A stretch of 64,000 nt of DNA from Ignelater luminosus (lineage: Eukaryota; Arthropoda; Insecta; Coleoptera; Elateridae): the NCBI GenBank assembly GCA_011009095.1, contig VTPC01004024.1, positions 34,891-98,890 of the forward strand, read 5' to 3'. The position numbers and the translations under genes are program-made. Below the pieces are notes generated by a model. It was not told where the DNA came from, made no database searches, and was given only the letters and a program-made list of their open reading frames with translations. How positions within the stretch are numbered: position 1 is the stretch's first letter; each line of letters opens with the position of its first letter. Shown here in pieces: positions 48,601 to 59,889 of this stretch.

Positions 48601-49832
48601 CAATACAATAAAGGGGAGGGTTTATACGGTGGTAATTTTAATGCATACGAAAGAGTTAATTTTGTAAGTCGTCAGGGTAAAGCCTCAACTTCGTCAAATC
48701 CTATCAAATTTCCTAATAGTCGGAAACGACGTGACCTCCATGATCCAGAAAAACCAAAACGCCCAGAGAAGGTGAGATGCAGAAGCCATAAACACAAACT
48801 CACAAAATATTAAATATTCTCAACACAAAAACTAATTTTTACAATATTTTACAGCGACAGGCTTATTATCCAGGAAGCTTTGGAAAACCCAACGTTTGCG
48901 GACCCCGACATGTATGCTGTAAAAGACCTCTAAGACCTCATATCCCAACTCCAGGATTAGGACAACTTCGTCAGTGTGGAACAAGACATTCGCAAGGTAT
49001 TAACGGCAGAATCAAAAATCCTGTTTACGTAGATGGAGATAGTGAATTTGGAGAATACCCATGGCAAGTTGCTATTTTAAAGAAGGACCCCAAAGAAAGT
49101 GTTTACGTTTGTGGAGGAACTCTTATTGATCATTTGCATATTATTACTGCTGCTCATTGCGTTAAAAGGTAAAACAATCATCATGATCGGTATTAATCAG
49201 GTTTGATTCTAATCAACGTTTTTATTTTTAGTTATTCCGCTTTTGATCTTCGGGTACGTTTGGGAGAATGGGATGTTAATCATGATGTTGAGTTTTATCC
49301 CTACATTGAAAGAGATATTAGTCTTGTAGAAGTTCATCCAGAATTTTATGCAGGAACTTTATATAATGATTTGGCTTTACTCCGAATGGATAGACCTGTA
49401 GATTGGAATAAACATCCGCACATAAGCCCCGCTTGTTTGCCAAATCCTCGTGAAGATTATTCAGGTCAGCGTTGTTGGACAACTGGATGGGGAAAAGATG
49501 CTTTTGGGGAATTTGGAAAATATCAGAATATTTTGAAAGAAGTGGATGTTCCAGTTATTGGATTTGCTCAATGTCAGCAGCAATTACAACAAACCAGATT
49601 AGGTTATGAATTCAAACTGCATCCTGGATTTATTTGTGCTGGAGGGGAAGAAGGAAAAGATGCCTGTAAAGGTGATGGAGGTGGCCCAATGGTATGTGAA
49701 CGAGGCGGTACTTGGCAGATTGTCGGAGTAGTCAGTTGGGGTATTGGATGTGGTCAACACGGTGTTCCTGGAGTATATGTCAAGGTTGCACATTACTTAG
49801 ACTGGATACGTCAACTTACTCAAAGATTCTAA
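45672..49832 (+). CDS. scaf: Scarface-like clip-domain serine protease homologue (five coding exons, 1220 residues)
   Basis: The coding exons are 45672-46052, 46109-47503, 47800-48771, 48855-49168 and 49232-49832; every gt/ag junction keeps frame. A signal peptide (RLLYHTITLLGFILIQSSIA) is followed by an acidic segment, a Pro/Gly/His-rich region (RPHGGHYGPP, QQHVHHHFHHAG) and Gly/Ser repeats. Half a clip domain follows (CVCVPYNQC, Cys493/495/501). A 429-residue insert comes next (dibasic KLFKRD, His/Pro-rich GPPGHI repeats, SRKRRD), then the other clip half (VCGPRHVCC, Cys931/937/938) and an S1 domain. His1017 (TAAHC) and Asp1067 (NDLALL) are kept, but the Ser is Gly1170 (GDGGGP), so it is a pseudoprotease. 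The low-complexity N-terminus plus GDGGGP resembles Drosophila Scarface, a secreted homologue acting on epithelial basement membrane and JNK-dependent closure. Orthology is by recognition only; other clip-SPHs are the alternative. Confidence 0.82.
47800..48771 (+). other. Candidate cassette exon (exon 3) of the Scarface-like gene
   Basis: 972 bases, exactly 324 codons, flanked by phase-0 introns. The exon starts CGCCAAGG (RQG) and the next exon starts CGACAGGC (RQA), so skipping it leaves the frame and the junction residue type unchanged. It encodes a conserved-looking segment (VNPLLSVQVTKDDYGEKVV), a His/Pro repeat (HGPPGHI-type, five to six copies), an Asn/Tyr/Gln-rich stretch and a furin-like SRKRRD. 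Confidence 0.55.
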
Positions 49833-50048
49833 GTTTTAAACTCATAGATATAGCAATTTAAGGCTTCACAGTGATAAAAATTAGGTACTTCTTAAATTAT
49901 TTAACTTTGTATTACATTGTCTGTTACTATTTATGAGTAGATGTAAGTAATAATTTATTATTGTACTATTTTTCTACTGATAGTAGATGAATAATAGTTA
50001 CATTTTGGATGTAAAATGTCCGAAACCATGTAATGCTTTAGCATACCC

Positions 50049-50074
50049 AATAAAGATATGATTTACGAAATAAA
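50049..50074 (+). promoter_or_regulatory. Tandem polyadenylation signals
   Basis: AATAAA at 50049-50054 and again at 50069-50074, about 220 bases after the stop codon of the Scarface-like gene. Confidence 0.5.
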
Positions 50075-51455
50075 CTATCTCATGTAAACAAGCTTTTTTG
50101 TTTTCTTTGGACATCAAATAATTTATTTAATTTCCTATTAGTTGCTTTTTTTCATGTGCTCAGGTTTTTTCTTTGTGATTTATAAACTTGGAGAAGTTTT
50201 TGGAAAAGAAAATAATTACATGGAAGTATTAAAAATCAAAACCGTGTTACTAAGGGCGCTGAATCTGGGTTTGTCCTTTGACCAAAGACGGTAAAAGTTC
50301 TGACGCCAAGAACAGTGGTAAACAACCAGTGCACCGAGTACAGAATTTACGTTTTGTTTACACAAGTGAGATGTTCCGATTGCCCATCCCTGGCCAATAA
50401 GTTTTAGAAATTTGTATCTTGTTAAGATAAGTAAGGAAACAGAATATCACAGTTTTGGTTATGTTTTCAGTCAGTGAAACAATATGTCCACTATCGCATT
50501 GATAGTATTCTCCTATATCAAGCCTCCTTGTTTTGTCGTAGATTTTATGCCAGATGCATGGGTCCTGGAGAAATCAGAAACTAGTTGAATGCAAAGAAAT
50601 GCATTTTTTCAATATATTTAGCAAAAAACTAACAAATGGCTAGAAAGAACAGTAGATGAGGTAACCAAGAATTTTTTTATGAGTGGACATAGATCCGATA
50701 TGACTCTGCTGCTAAATCAATTTTGCAAACAAAGCGCACATTGTGCAGTCGGCAGACGTTAAAGTATTTTGTCCATTAAAACAAATTTGGAACGACACAG
50801 TTAGAAAATGGCAGAATCAAACAGAAGAGGTTTACTAAGAATGATTACTGTTAACTCTTACTTGAGACTTTTGGATCTCTCGGGGCGTTCGAGTCCGTTA
50901 GATCTTTTGGACTTCTCGGCCTTTCGGGTCGTTCGGATCTTTCGCATCTGTCGGGCTTTTGGACTTCTCCGCCGAATGGTTCAAAAGGCCGGAAAGGTTG
51001 GAATGACCCCACAAACCCCAGATTTTCGAAGGTTTGAGAAGTCCAAACGGCCCAACGAGCCCAAACTGTCCGACAGACCAAACTCGACGGTTTGGTAATC
51101 ATCACCTGCAAACACAAGGTAGTATGTAATGTAATACTCTATTTTTGCGTTTTCCTTTCACGGCGCGTCATACCCCGTGGAGGTATGCGGACCCGCAGAT
51201 AGAGCTTCTGTGGATTTCAAAGGACGCCTTGCTTCAAGTGTGGATGTCACAACTTTAAATACCAAGCAGTATCATAAACAAAAGTAGGTATGTGTTATTA
51301 TGTGAGCAGTTCTTGGTGAATTTTTTTTGTGCACTGCCTATCCCAGAAAAATACAAAACTGTAACTTTTTCCACAGATGTCCTTATTTTATATATACTTT
51401 ACCTTACTGTTTCCTTTACTAGAATTTTCTAAATTTCTAAATAATTTTATTTCAG
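50075..51455. other. Intergenic DNA with a GC-rich repetitive island
   Basis: Mostly unremarkable, but 50870-51100 is conspicuously GC-rich. It repeats cttttggatctctcgg, cttttggacttctcgg and cttttggacttctccg in one orientation and gagaagtccaaacgg in the other. The frames on both strands there (50808-51098 and 50851-51117) are low-complexity products of this pattern. Confidence 0.5.
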
Positions 51456-52163
51456 ATATATTACCACCTTTCTGGAGACCGATAACGCCGTACAAAAACG
51501 AAATAAGTACAATATGGAGTCAAATACAAATGGCCCATTCCAATTTAACGTACGAAAATACATGGTCGTTGATAGTGGCGACAGACCAATAAATGTACAC
51601 TTAACAGCAGTTTACGAAAACATATGCTCATTCATACTGGCGAGAAACCATTTGAATGTAATATATGCAATTATAAATGTACACTTAACAGCGGTTTACG
51701 AAGACATATGCTCGTTCATAGTGGCGAGAAGCCATTTGAATGTAATATATGCGATTATAAATGTACGCAGAAAAATAATTTACGAACACATATGTTCGTT
51801 CATAGTGGCGAGAAACCATTTAAGTGTAATATATGCGATTATAAAAGTACAATTAAAAGCAATTTACGAAAACATATGGTCGTTCATAGTAGTGAGAAAC
51901 CATATAAGTGTAATATATGTGATTATGAATTTACAGTTAAAAGAAGTTTACAAAAACATATGCTCGTTCATAGCGGCGAGAAACCATTTAAGTGTAATAT
52001 ATGTGAATATGAATGTACAGTTAAAAGCAGTTTGCGAAGACGTATGCTCGTTCATAGTGCCGAGAAACCATTTAAGTGTAATATATGCGATTGTAAATAC
52101 GCAGTTCAAGGCAGCTTACAAAGACATATGCTTGTTCATAGTTTACCTTATTACCTACCTTAG
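51456..52163 (+). pseudogene. C2H2 zinc-finger array, frameshifted
   Basis: A putative exon begins after a ttttatttcag acceptor at 51455. Its frame encodes ITTFLETDNAVQKRNKYNME and a degenerate finger tail (RKYMVVDSGDRP; both His ligands are changed to Tyr and Asp). A deletion near 51590 then shifts the finger array into another frame. From 51624 six 28-residue fingers follow (CNICxYxCTxxxxLRRHMLVH, linker HSGEKPF). Finger 5 has lost its first His (LRRRMLVH). The last ends SLQRHMLVHSLPYYLP. C2H2 arrays bind DNA, but with this frameshift the array cannot be translated from the upstream exon. Either it is a pseudogene or translation starts inside at 51624. Confidence 0.75.
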
Positions 52164-54120
52164 TGCGTATAATTTGAAACAGATAATATCCTGTCCAGTA
52201 TTCCAAAGTGTGTTGTGGCTTAAATTGGTTAATAGAATTATTTCTGCAGTTACACAAGCCAAATAAAAGACAATAAAAAAAGATTTTGAATTAAAAATAT
52301 TAATATTTTCCTAGAGATATGGTAGAGGTTTAGATGCTGGTATGTAGTTTAAACCCATAAAAAGCCAACATGTCTGATTAAGTGCAGACACTATTTTTGT
52401 CTCTTGGTTACATATACCAAACTCAAATGCAAAGTATAACTTGCTCTTTCTATACCTAGCAATCACTGTAATTGGTTGAAATTCAGAAACGCGTGCTGGT
52501 TAATAGTATTTAAGTAATAGAAAGGGAACATTAGTGAACAGATTTTATTTTTAATTAAATAAAGGACTTACTATTTATTACCATAAATTTAATAATTTAG
52601 TATATTACCAAAAATTGATCACTAAATCACTCATTAATCAAATAACATAGTAATTGATCATTTTAATCATTATTTGAAGATCATCATTGTGAACTAAATT
52701 AACCACACAAGACAATCAAAATGGACAGGAAAGAAGTAGCAGGTTAAGGTCAATTTCTAGTTAGTATTTTTCTTGCACCGACTTCAAAAATAATAATCAA
52801 AAGTAAACAATAGTTTAACTTAAATAAAGACAATGGTGTGATGTTCGTATGTCTTATGTGGAATGTAAGTAATACAGCAGATCAAAAAAAAACTACCACA
52901 GTAGCTCTGAACAAGACTCCTGACTTGCGTAAGTCAAGATAAATAACTTTTATTGGTATTAAGTCCTTATCAAAGGTTATCCAACACCTCTTAATAAATG
53001 AACTGAGATCCTTTTTGTACCTCACATGGCCGAGAACTTTTTCGTAGTGACCTAATGGATTTAGTTTACATACTAAACGACAGTAGCTGATACTCGTACT
53101 GAATGAACCATTTGCAGATGCTTTCTTACAACCCTCCATAACTGTGTCTTGCTCCGTCATTCACAGTTAATGCAATACATGTGAGTTTAATATAATGGAC
53201 AAAATCATTAATTTAATGTATCGAGTTGTTAAAGTGAGACAATAAATATCTTACAATCAAGTCCATTGTTATCTTTCATTTAAGATATTTCAATTATGAA
53301 GTTAAGAGTTAACATTCTATAACATACAAAGACAAATATCCCTAGTGATTGATTTAAAGAAACATTTCTTCATTCAAGCACTACTGTATTCAAATAAGAG
53401 TTGGCAGGGCTTTAAATGGAGACATGGATGTATAAAATATAGAAAATGGCTCTTGAAATAATGTCATAAACTAATCATTTAAGATGTGCATCAAAATCAA
53501 TCTCTTTTAAATTGAGATCCATACACATTTAATGTAGAAACTTGATTGTAACATTGGAAGTCTCTTGGTTTGAGATTTGCTCTACTTAAACCAAGCTCAA
53601 GAGATTTCTATTACAGAATGGCGTTCTGTTAAATGTAGTTTTCCTTATTTTGTACGGGTCTGATTGCTTTATGCCCAACTTCAGAATTGTGTAACAGTGT
53701 AAATCTGAATCAGTAATAAACGTTTTTGTTGCCAAGTAATGCCAATTTCTTCAGCTTTAATAATATTAACAAAAATATGAATTATGAGAAATTGTGTTGG
53801 ATGTTTGCAAATTTGGCAACTCCGCTTGTGCTTCCATAAACTCTTAACGCACAACCTTTTCAATTGGTGCATTAAAGAGTTTGTACCTTTTACTCCGTAC
53901 GGTAAAAAACGAACGCTACAATAGCGCACTCTGTTAACTCGATCGCAAAAAATGAACGGCTTTTACAACAAGCGGAGCACTCCGAGTTTTAAGAACATAA
54001 ACGAACGTACCTATTATTTTATATGAACTACCTGTATATGTACAAATTTTAAAATAAATTTATTTTATTTTTATTTGCTGTCATTACCTACTAGATTCCC
54101 CCATCCGAACCAATATTTAT
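52164..54120. other. Intergenic DNA, no gene recognised
   Basis: The minus-strand frames at 52882-53160 (92 codons) and 53681-53929 (82 codons) are somewhat protein-like but match no family that I know. They lack splice or promoter context. Otherwise AT-rich DNA. Confidence 0.4.
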
Positions 54121-54225
54121 TTGAACTTCCCGCCCCAAATATCCGAATTTTCCCGCTACTAGAATGTAAACAATATTTCAAATCTCCCGCCATTAAATAT
54201 TGTTTACAAATATCGCCGGCCCATT
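54121..54225. promoter_or_regulatory. Cluster of CCCGCC-type motifs
   Basis: Within 100 bases occur cttcccgcccc, tttcccgctac and tctcccgcca, resembling the TTTCCCGC core bound by E2F/DP factors, followed by a gccggccc patch. No transcription unit is visible next to it, so the regulatory reading is speculative. Confidence 0.25.
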
Positions 54226-54372
54226 GATCATTAATGGTACAGCGTTGCTTCCAGTTACCGACAAGCATTGCAGTAATTTTCTGGCTAAATAACTGTCGGC
54301 CAATCGTCGATTGTAGGACACCTGGAAAATGGGCCAGTGATACTTTTCCTCAAAGGGCCAGTAATAGAGTCC

Positions 54373-54758
54373 CAGTTTATACCTTACAGAATCAGTTGGC
54401 TCACTCAGAGCGGTTCGTGTTCCTGGTCTTCAGTCTGCGCACGCTAAACTGTAAACCGCGCGCTTGTAGCGGGGGTTATTATATGCAATTGATATTCAAA
54501 TTTCACAACTAATGTAACTTACCAACATTGAACAATTTCACTAATTCAGAATACAAAATATGCAAGTTGATTTCACTCAAATAATACAAGCTTTTATGAT
54601 TTTATTTCTTTGAAGATTAAGGTTATTAGGTTATGTGCCCCTCTACTTCTGAACAGAAAATAGTGGTCTGCGCATAGACCGCGAGTTTCTTGAAATGGAA
54701 GACAAAATGAAGGGGAAGTGATCCAACTGATTCTGTAAAGTATAAAGGGTATAAACTG
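54373..54758. repeat. Foldback repeat: ~33-bp arms 310 bp apart
   Basis: The left arm (54373-54405) reads cagtttatacc + ttacagaatcagttgg + ctcact. The right arm (54717-54758) is its reverse complement with an 8-base insertion and one substitution. Weaker inverted similarity extends outwards (tgggcca segments) and inwards (tctgcgca on both sides). This is probably a small foldback or TIR-type element. Confidence 0.62.
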
Positions 54759-55166
54759 TGGTAGAGTGAAGATAATTAATTAATGGTCTTCTAATGGGCC
54801 AATGCAGGAAGGTGTTTGCTGGGTAGCGTTATGTTCAATTTCAATACCAATTGCTGAGTACACTGAAAGCATCTTATTCTCTTTGCAATGTTTGTGTGCA
54901 CGACCTGTCATGCTACCAACGAGAAAGTAATATTCTGTAAAGAAAGATACAGGTTTTCATTTCAAGAAAAAAAAGAAAACTTGGTTATGGTTTGACCTTG
55001 AAAATGCTTACCGCAGAAATCGCAAATAAATAACGGCCATTTTATTTTCCCCTTGAAACCAAATCATTTTCACTTGAAACATTTTTTAATGCATTGTTTT
55101 CAAGATATTTCACTGTCTCAATTTGATAAATCCACTCTATACAAGAAACCCACCATTTCCCAGGTA

Positions 55167-56015
55167 CAGGGTGTTAAAAAAGCTATGCCTATGTTCCTTC
55201 TGCATCTGCGACGCTGATGTTTGATTAGCTATCAAGATTTTAGAAAATTTTATTGTAAAAAACATAAAAAAAATATTAATTTCTATATCGGACGTTGTTT
55301 CTGCAATATTAAAAAAACAAAATATCAATATTGAACCTTTAGATTTCAAAAAATTCGATTGTGCTAGAAAACAATAAGTACAAAAATGCAAAAGTAGCTT
55401 TTTTTACCAATTTAAGTGGAGATTTCAAAGATGGTAAAATCACTCATATTATAAATCTTTCTTACCCTGCAGTGAAAATTGACCTATTTTTTCTAATATT
55501 ATTAAGATACCATATAGATGTGTTTTTAAACATTTCTATATTCCTCGTACTTTTTTTCTGTACAATTTTCATGAATTATAGGAACTTTTAAATGAATTTT
55601 CATAGACAACTGTATAAAGTAAAACAGATATCTTGAAAACCATTCACGGAACTAATTGAAAATCTGTCTCAAAAGTATGAAAGATCACAAATATTCAAAT
55701 TGAATAACTCTATTGACTTCAAACTGATATAAAACAAAATTTGTGCAAACTATAAAAAAATTCCTTAGTAGCTCATAATTTTTTGACCTCAGAAATCGAA
55801 TATTATTAACCAACCTTTTTCTGCAACTTTTGTTTTTTTTGAGAGTTATAGCCAAAAAATGAAAATCAAGAAATTACATTTTTTGGGGTTATTTCAAAAA
55901 CATGAATATCAAATTTCTTTCCAGATTATTGGGTTTAGAATATGCAAGTTTGATCCACTTTAACTGACTTGTATCTCTTATTTCAAATGGTGAGTCTCAA
56001 ATTTGTATCACCCTG
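55167..56015. mobile_element. 849-bp non-autonomous element with CAGGGTG ends and TA duplication
   Basis: The left end is CAGGGTGTTAAAA and the right end (reverse complement) CAGGGTGATACAA. TA flanks both (55165-55166 and 56016-56017). The interior is AT-rich and non-coding; frames at 55137-55391 and 55361-55591 are chance. The ends resemble those of the 198-bp element at 30397-30594, suggesting one Tc1/mariner-like family or convergent ends. Confidence 0.58.
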
Positions 56016-56655
56016 TATAAAATAGTAAGAAATCTGTACATGATACACAAATCTGTTAACATTTTTGAAATCAGAGCAACTGAGAATATATCTCGCACGT
56101 TATTGTTGCTGTAACATCAGTGCAGATCTATCCACTATCATCAACAATTTTTTTCTCAAAAATTAAACTCAACAGAAATTCAGTCTTTATTAAAAAACAA
56201 AAAGAATTCTCACAATATTTTTACCACTATCTTTGTTTTTCTCTATAATTCAACTTAATGTTACTTAATAGCTACTACAAACTTTCACTTGTAAATGTCA
56301 ATATTAACTGAAATAAACGCAACTAGCTAACAGTAAAAATAAACATTACATGTTTTCAAACAATTATATCTATATACTTTTAAACCAGCAAGATTACAGT
56401 GTTATCAAAATATATAATACAAATGTTTTATCACAAATGTCTCCGATTCACAAAAATATGTAGCATTTATACTTACTAAAGAAACAGAAAATTACTACAA
56501 AATACAACTGAAAAAGATATTAAACTATACATCACCATTATCAAACAATTCACAGTAGTAAACCATGCACAACAAATGTCTTCAGAATAAGGATCAAAAC
56601 ATGGATTCTTTTGTAAATTGCTACATGACGCATAGAAGTTAGAGTTATAATCAGT

Positions 56656-59600
56656 TCATGACATACCAAAACGCTTTACAAGTGTCTTTTCCGAATGAAG
56701 ATTGACACCTTTTTGTGAATTGCTATGCATGTAAGACTTTATATGTGTCTTACGATAATCACCGTGACGTTGTGAATTATGCTGTGTATAGTACGATTTG
56801 TAAGCTGTTGGATTATGAAAATTATGTTCATAACCTTGTGGATTATATTGTGTATTGTTCTGCATACTAGTAGAAGCACCATCAGCATCAGCAGAATTAT
56901 TATACAATGTTTTTCCCTTTTGCATTAAATAATAATTCATTTCTTGTAAATAAATGTGCTGTTTAACAAAATCTCTGCAATGGAAAATCTGCCATTGCCA
57001 TTCATTTAAATACCTATTGCAACTACTAACATCTTCAAATCGATTTGCCTTCTCTAAGAACTTTTGACCGTGATAACCAAAATGCCAATCATATATGTCA
57101 CCATTTACATCATCAAAGGAACCGGTATGAGAATGAGCTAAATTCATTGCATAGAAATTTTGATGATGTGCAACATTTTCATGTACTTGAGCACTTGTTT
57201 CTTCATTAGAATATTGATTATTGATATCTTCTTGATGCTGATATTCACCTTCATCTTCATCTTCATAAGCTTCTTCCTCTTCCTCATCATATTCCTCTTC
57301 AAAGTCATATTCCATTTCTTCTTCATTTTCCACTTCTGAAATCTCCTCTTCTAAATCGTATTTATCACCCAAAGCATCAATCCAGGATCCTTCATTCTTA
57401 ACCATACTGTTATAACCTAACCTAAAGATATCTTCAATGGGATCTATTACTTCACTTGCATCTCTACATTGCTGCGAATATAGATTCACGTTCTTCAATA
57501 GATCATCACAATTGACATCTTCAAGTTGTTGGGAAATATTTGCTATCTCATCTCTCCTTTTGTCTTTCATATAATTTAAGTACTCCGTTATTGAACTAAC
57601 ATGTTTTTTCAACTCGTTTTCTGAAGTGTCTTCTTCTACTAACTTGCAAACACTAAGTAGCGCTATATTTCTCAATGGCACTTCATTGTTTGTTTGTTTT
57701 TCTATTTTATTAAATGGTTTTGGGGTTTCTTTTATATCATCATCTGCCTTTTGAGCCTTCTTTGCTTCCAATATAGGTGATTTTTGATTAATTTTTCGTT
57801 TTGTTTGCTTCGGTTTTGTACATTCTTTCACAAAATCTTCTAATAAATTAACTTGGTTTTCCTTAGTTTCAAAAACTGAATATCCTTCTACTGGTACCCA
57901 AGGATACCAATCATTCATACCTTCCATTTTGTCTTCCTCAGTTACTGATGAATCATTTTCTTTCACCAATTCTGATTCTATATTCTCTTGATTAATTTCA
58001 GGCTTTTCTACAGATTCTTCACATTGTTGATTAGATTTTTCACCAATTATTAATGAAACATCTTCTCCAGCAGCTAAACTTTTGAATAAACTTTCTGCAT
58101 CTACATCTGCAAATGTGTTGTTAATCTTGTCACTAACTGCGGGTTTTTCTTCAACTTCTGATTGTTTATTAGATTTTTCATCAGTTACTAGTGAGATACC
58201 TTCTCCTGATGCTAACCTTTTAAATAAAGTTTCTGCATCTAAATCTGCAAGTTTATCATTGATTTCATTTCCAACTTCTTGCATGTTAGATGTTTGTTCA
58301 TCATTATTTATCTTCAAACATTCATTGTTACTTACATTTTGACAGATATCACCTGTAATATTTTCACCACTTTCAGTTGTTTCTACATTTTTCTGTTCTT
58401 CACTGCACTCCTGATCTAGATTCTCATCTACAGTTAATTTTTGAAGATTTGAAGACACCACCTCAGTATCAACACCTTCTTTTCGATTTGCTTTCATATG
58501 AAAAATTGATTTTTTCAAATCTTCACTACTACTGCTATTAAGATTTGCATCGTTTATTAAACCATAAAGCTTTTCAAATGAATTATAATCACATTCCCCT
58601 AACTTATCAGAAATATGTACATCATCTGGTAATTTTGCAATACTTAATTCTGTTCCACCAATTTCTCCAAGAAATCCTTGCAGCTTTTTTACTTCCGTAT
58701 CGTGTCCAGCTATTGTAACACAAAGCCCATGCGAACCATATCTACCAGCCCTTCCCATTCGATGTAAATAAGTTGCAGTTTCAAACGGTACATCATAATT
58801 AATAATAAGATCTACATTAGCTGCATCAATACCCCTAGCAGTTAGATCTGTTGATAATAAAATCCTGCATTCAAAATTTTTCAAACTTTTTATAACTTTT
58901 AACCTTTTAGATTGCGATTGAGCTGCAGAAATGTAAAGTGTATTCCAGCCATCTCTATTTAATGTGTTACTTATGCCTTCAGCACGACTCTGAGAATTAA
59001 AAAAAATTAAACATTGCGTATATGAAATTTTTGATAATAATTGAGTTAATTCTTTAGTCTTAATTGCTATTTGGCGATTTACATTAATGTACTCCTTTAC
59101 GACCGTAACAAACTGTTTTATTCCTAATAACATAGGACTAGCATTTTCAGGCGTTACATGTGTTGGTGATTGCATGTAATTTTCTAAAAACTTACAAAGT
59201 TCTTCAGAATATGTGGCACTTAATGTTAGTACTTGTTTACGTTTTGGTAACTTACTATAAATATAATTTATATCATTTTGAAAAGCTTGTTCCATTAACT
59301 TATCAGCTTCATCAAATATAAGAAGACCAATAGACTGTGTTTTAAGATAACCTTTTTCAACAAGATGTTTTAAACGACCAGGTGCACCTATTGCAATATG
59401 ACACTTTTTGATTTTCTGAATATCATCTTCTACTGGCAATCCACCAATAAATGATGCCACTCCTAGATCTGGTATATTTTTTCCAACAGTCTTAATCACA
59501 TCTTCGATTTGAACTGCTATCTCTCGAGTAGGCGCAAACACAAGAATCTGTGGTGTATTTCTCTTTGTCTGTATCATTTCCAAGGCGATCACAGTAAATA

Positions 59601-59889
59601 CTACTGTTTTTCCAGTTCCAGATTTTGATTGAACAATTAAGTCTAAAGAGATCACAATATACTAAACCTTCATAAAAATAAAAAAAAATGTAAATAACTT
59701 ACCTAAGCCACATTTTCCTAATGGAATAGCCTTAAGTTGTATTGGTGAAGGTTTATAAAACCCAGAATCCTTCAAACCTTGTAAGATCGGGGGAGATAAT
59801 ACTAAAGAGCTGAAAGAAAAATTTTCTTCCATAATTACATCTTTAGTTCGAGGTTTCTCATCCAAATCATGCGCCAAACTCTGGCTCAT
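56656..59889 (-). CDS. DDX20: DEAD-box RNA helicase DDX20/Gemin3 of the SMN complex
   Basis: Two exons, 59889-59703 and 59642-56656, give 1057 residues; a 60-base intron joins ...GKCGL to DLIVQSKSGTGKT in frame. The start is the ATG at 59889 in good context; an upstream TTG is ignored. The core has the Q motif (FYKPSPIQLKAIPLG), motif I SKSGTGKT (68-75), APTREIAVQI, GAPGR, DEAD (173-176), SAT (204-206), LIFFNSQSRAEG, STDLTARGID and HRMGRAGR (356-363). VQSKSGTGKT and PTREIAVQI are characteristic of DDX20. It is an ATP-dependent helicase that, with SMN and Gemins, assembles Sm-class snRNPs in the cytoplasm and Cajal/gem bodies. The tail is long and poorly conserved. It has a duplicated block (DAETLFKRLASGEGISLV / DAESLFKSLAAGEDVSLI), WYPWVPVEG, a Glu/Asp-rich stretch and a His/Asn/Tyr-rich end. 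Confidence 0.93.

Noticed and set aside
52882-53160. 92-codon minus-strand frame with some protein-like character
   Set aside because: No family recognised and no supporting signals; I could not distinguish it from chance.
57144-57326. Lys/Met-rich minus-strand frame within DDX20
   Set aside because: Shadow of the Glu/Asp-rich coding stretch of the helicase tail in another frame.
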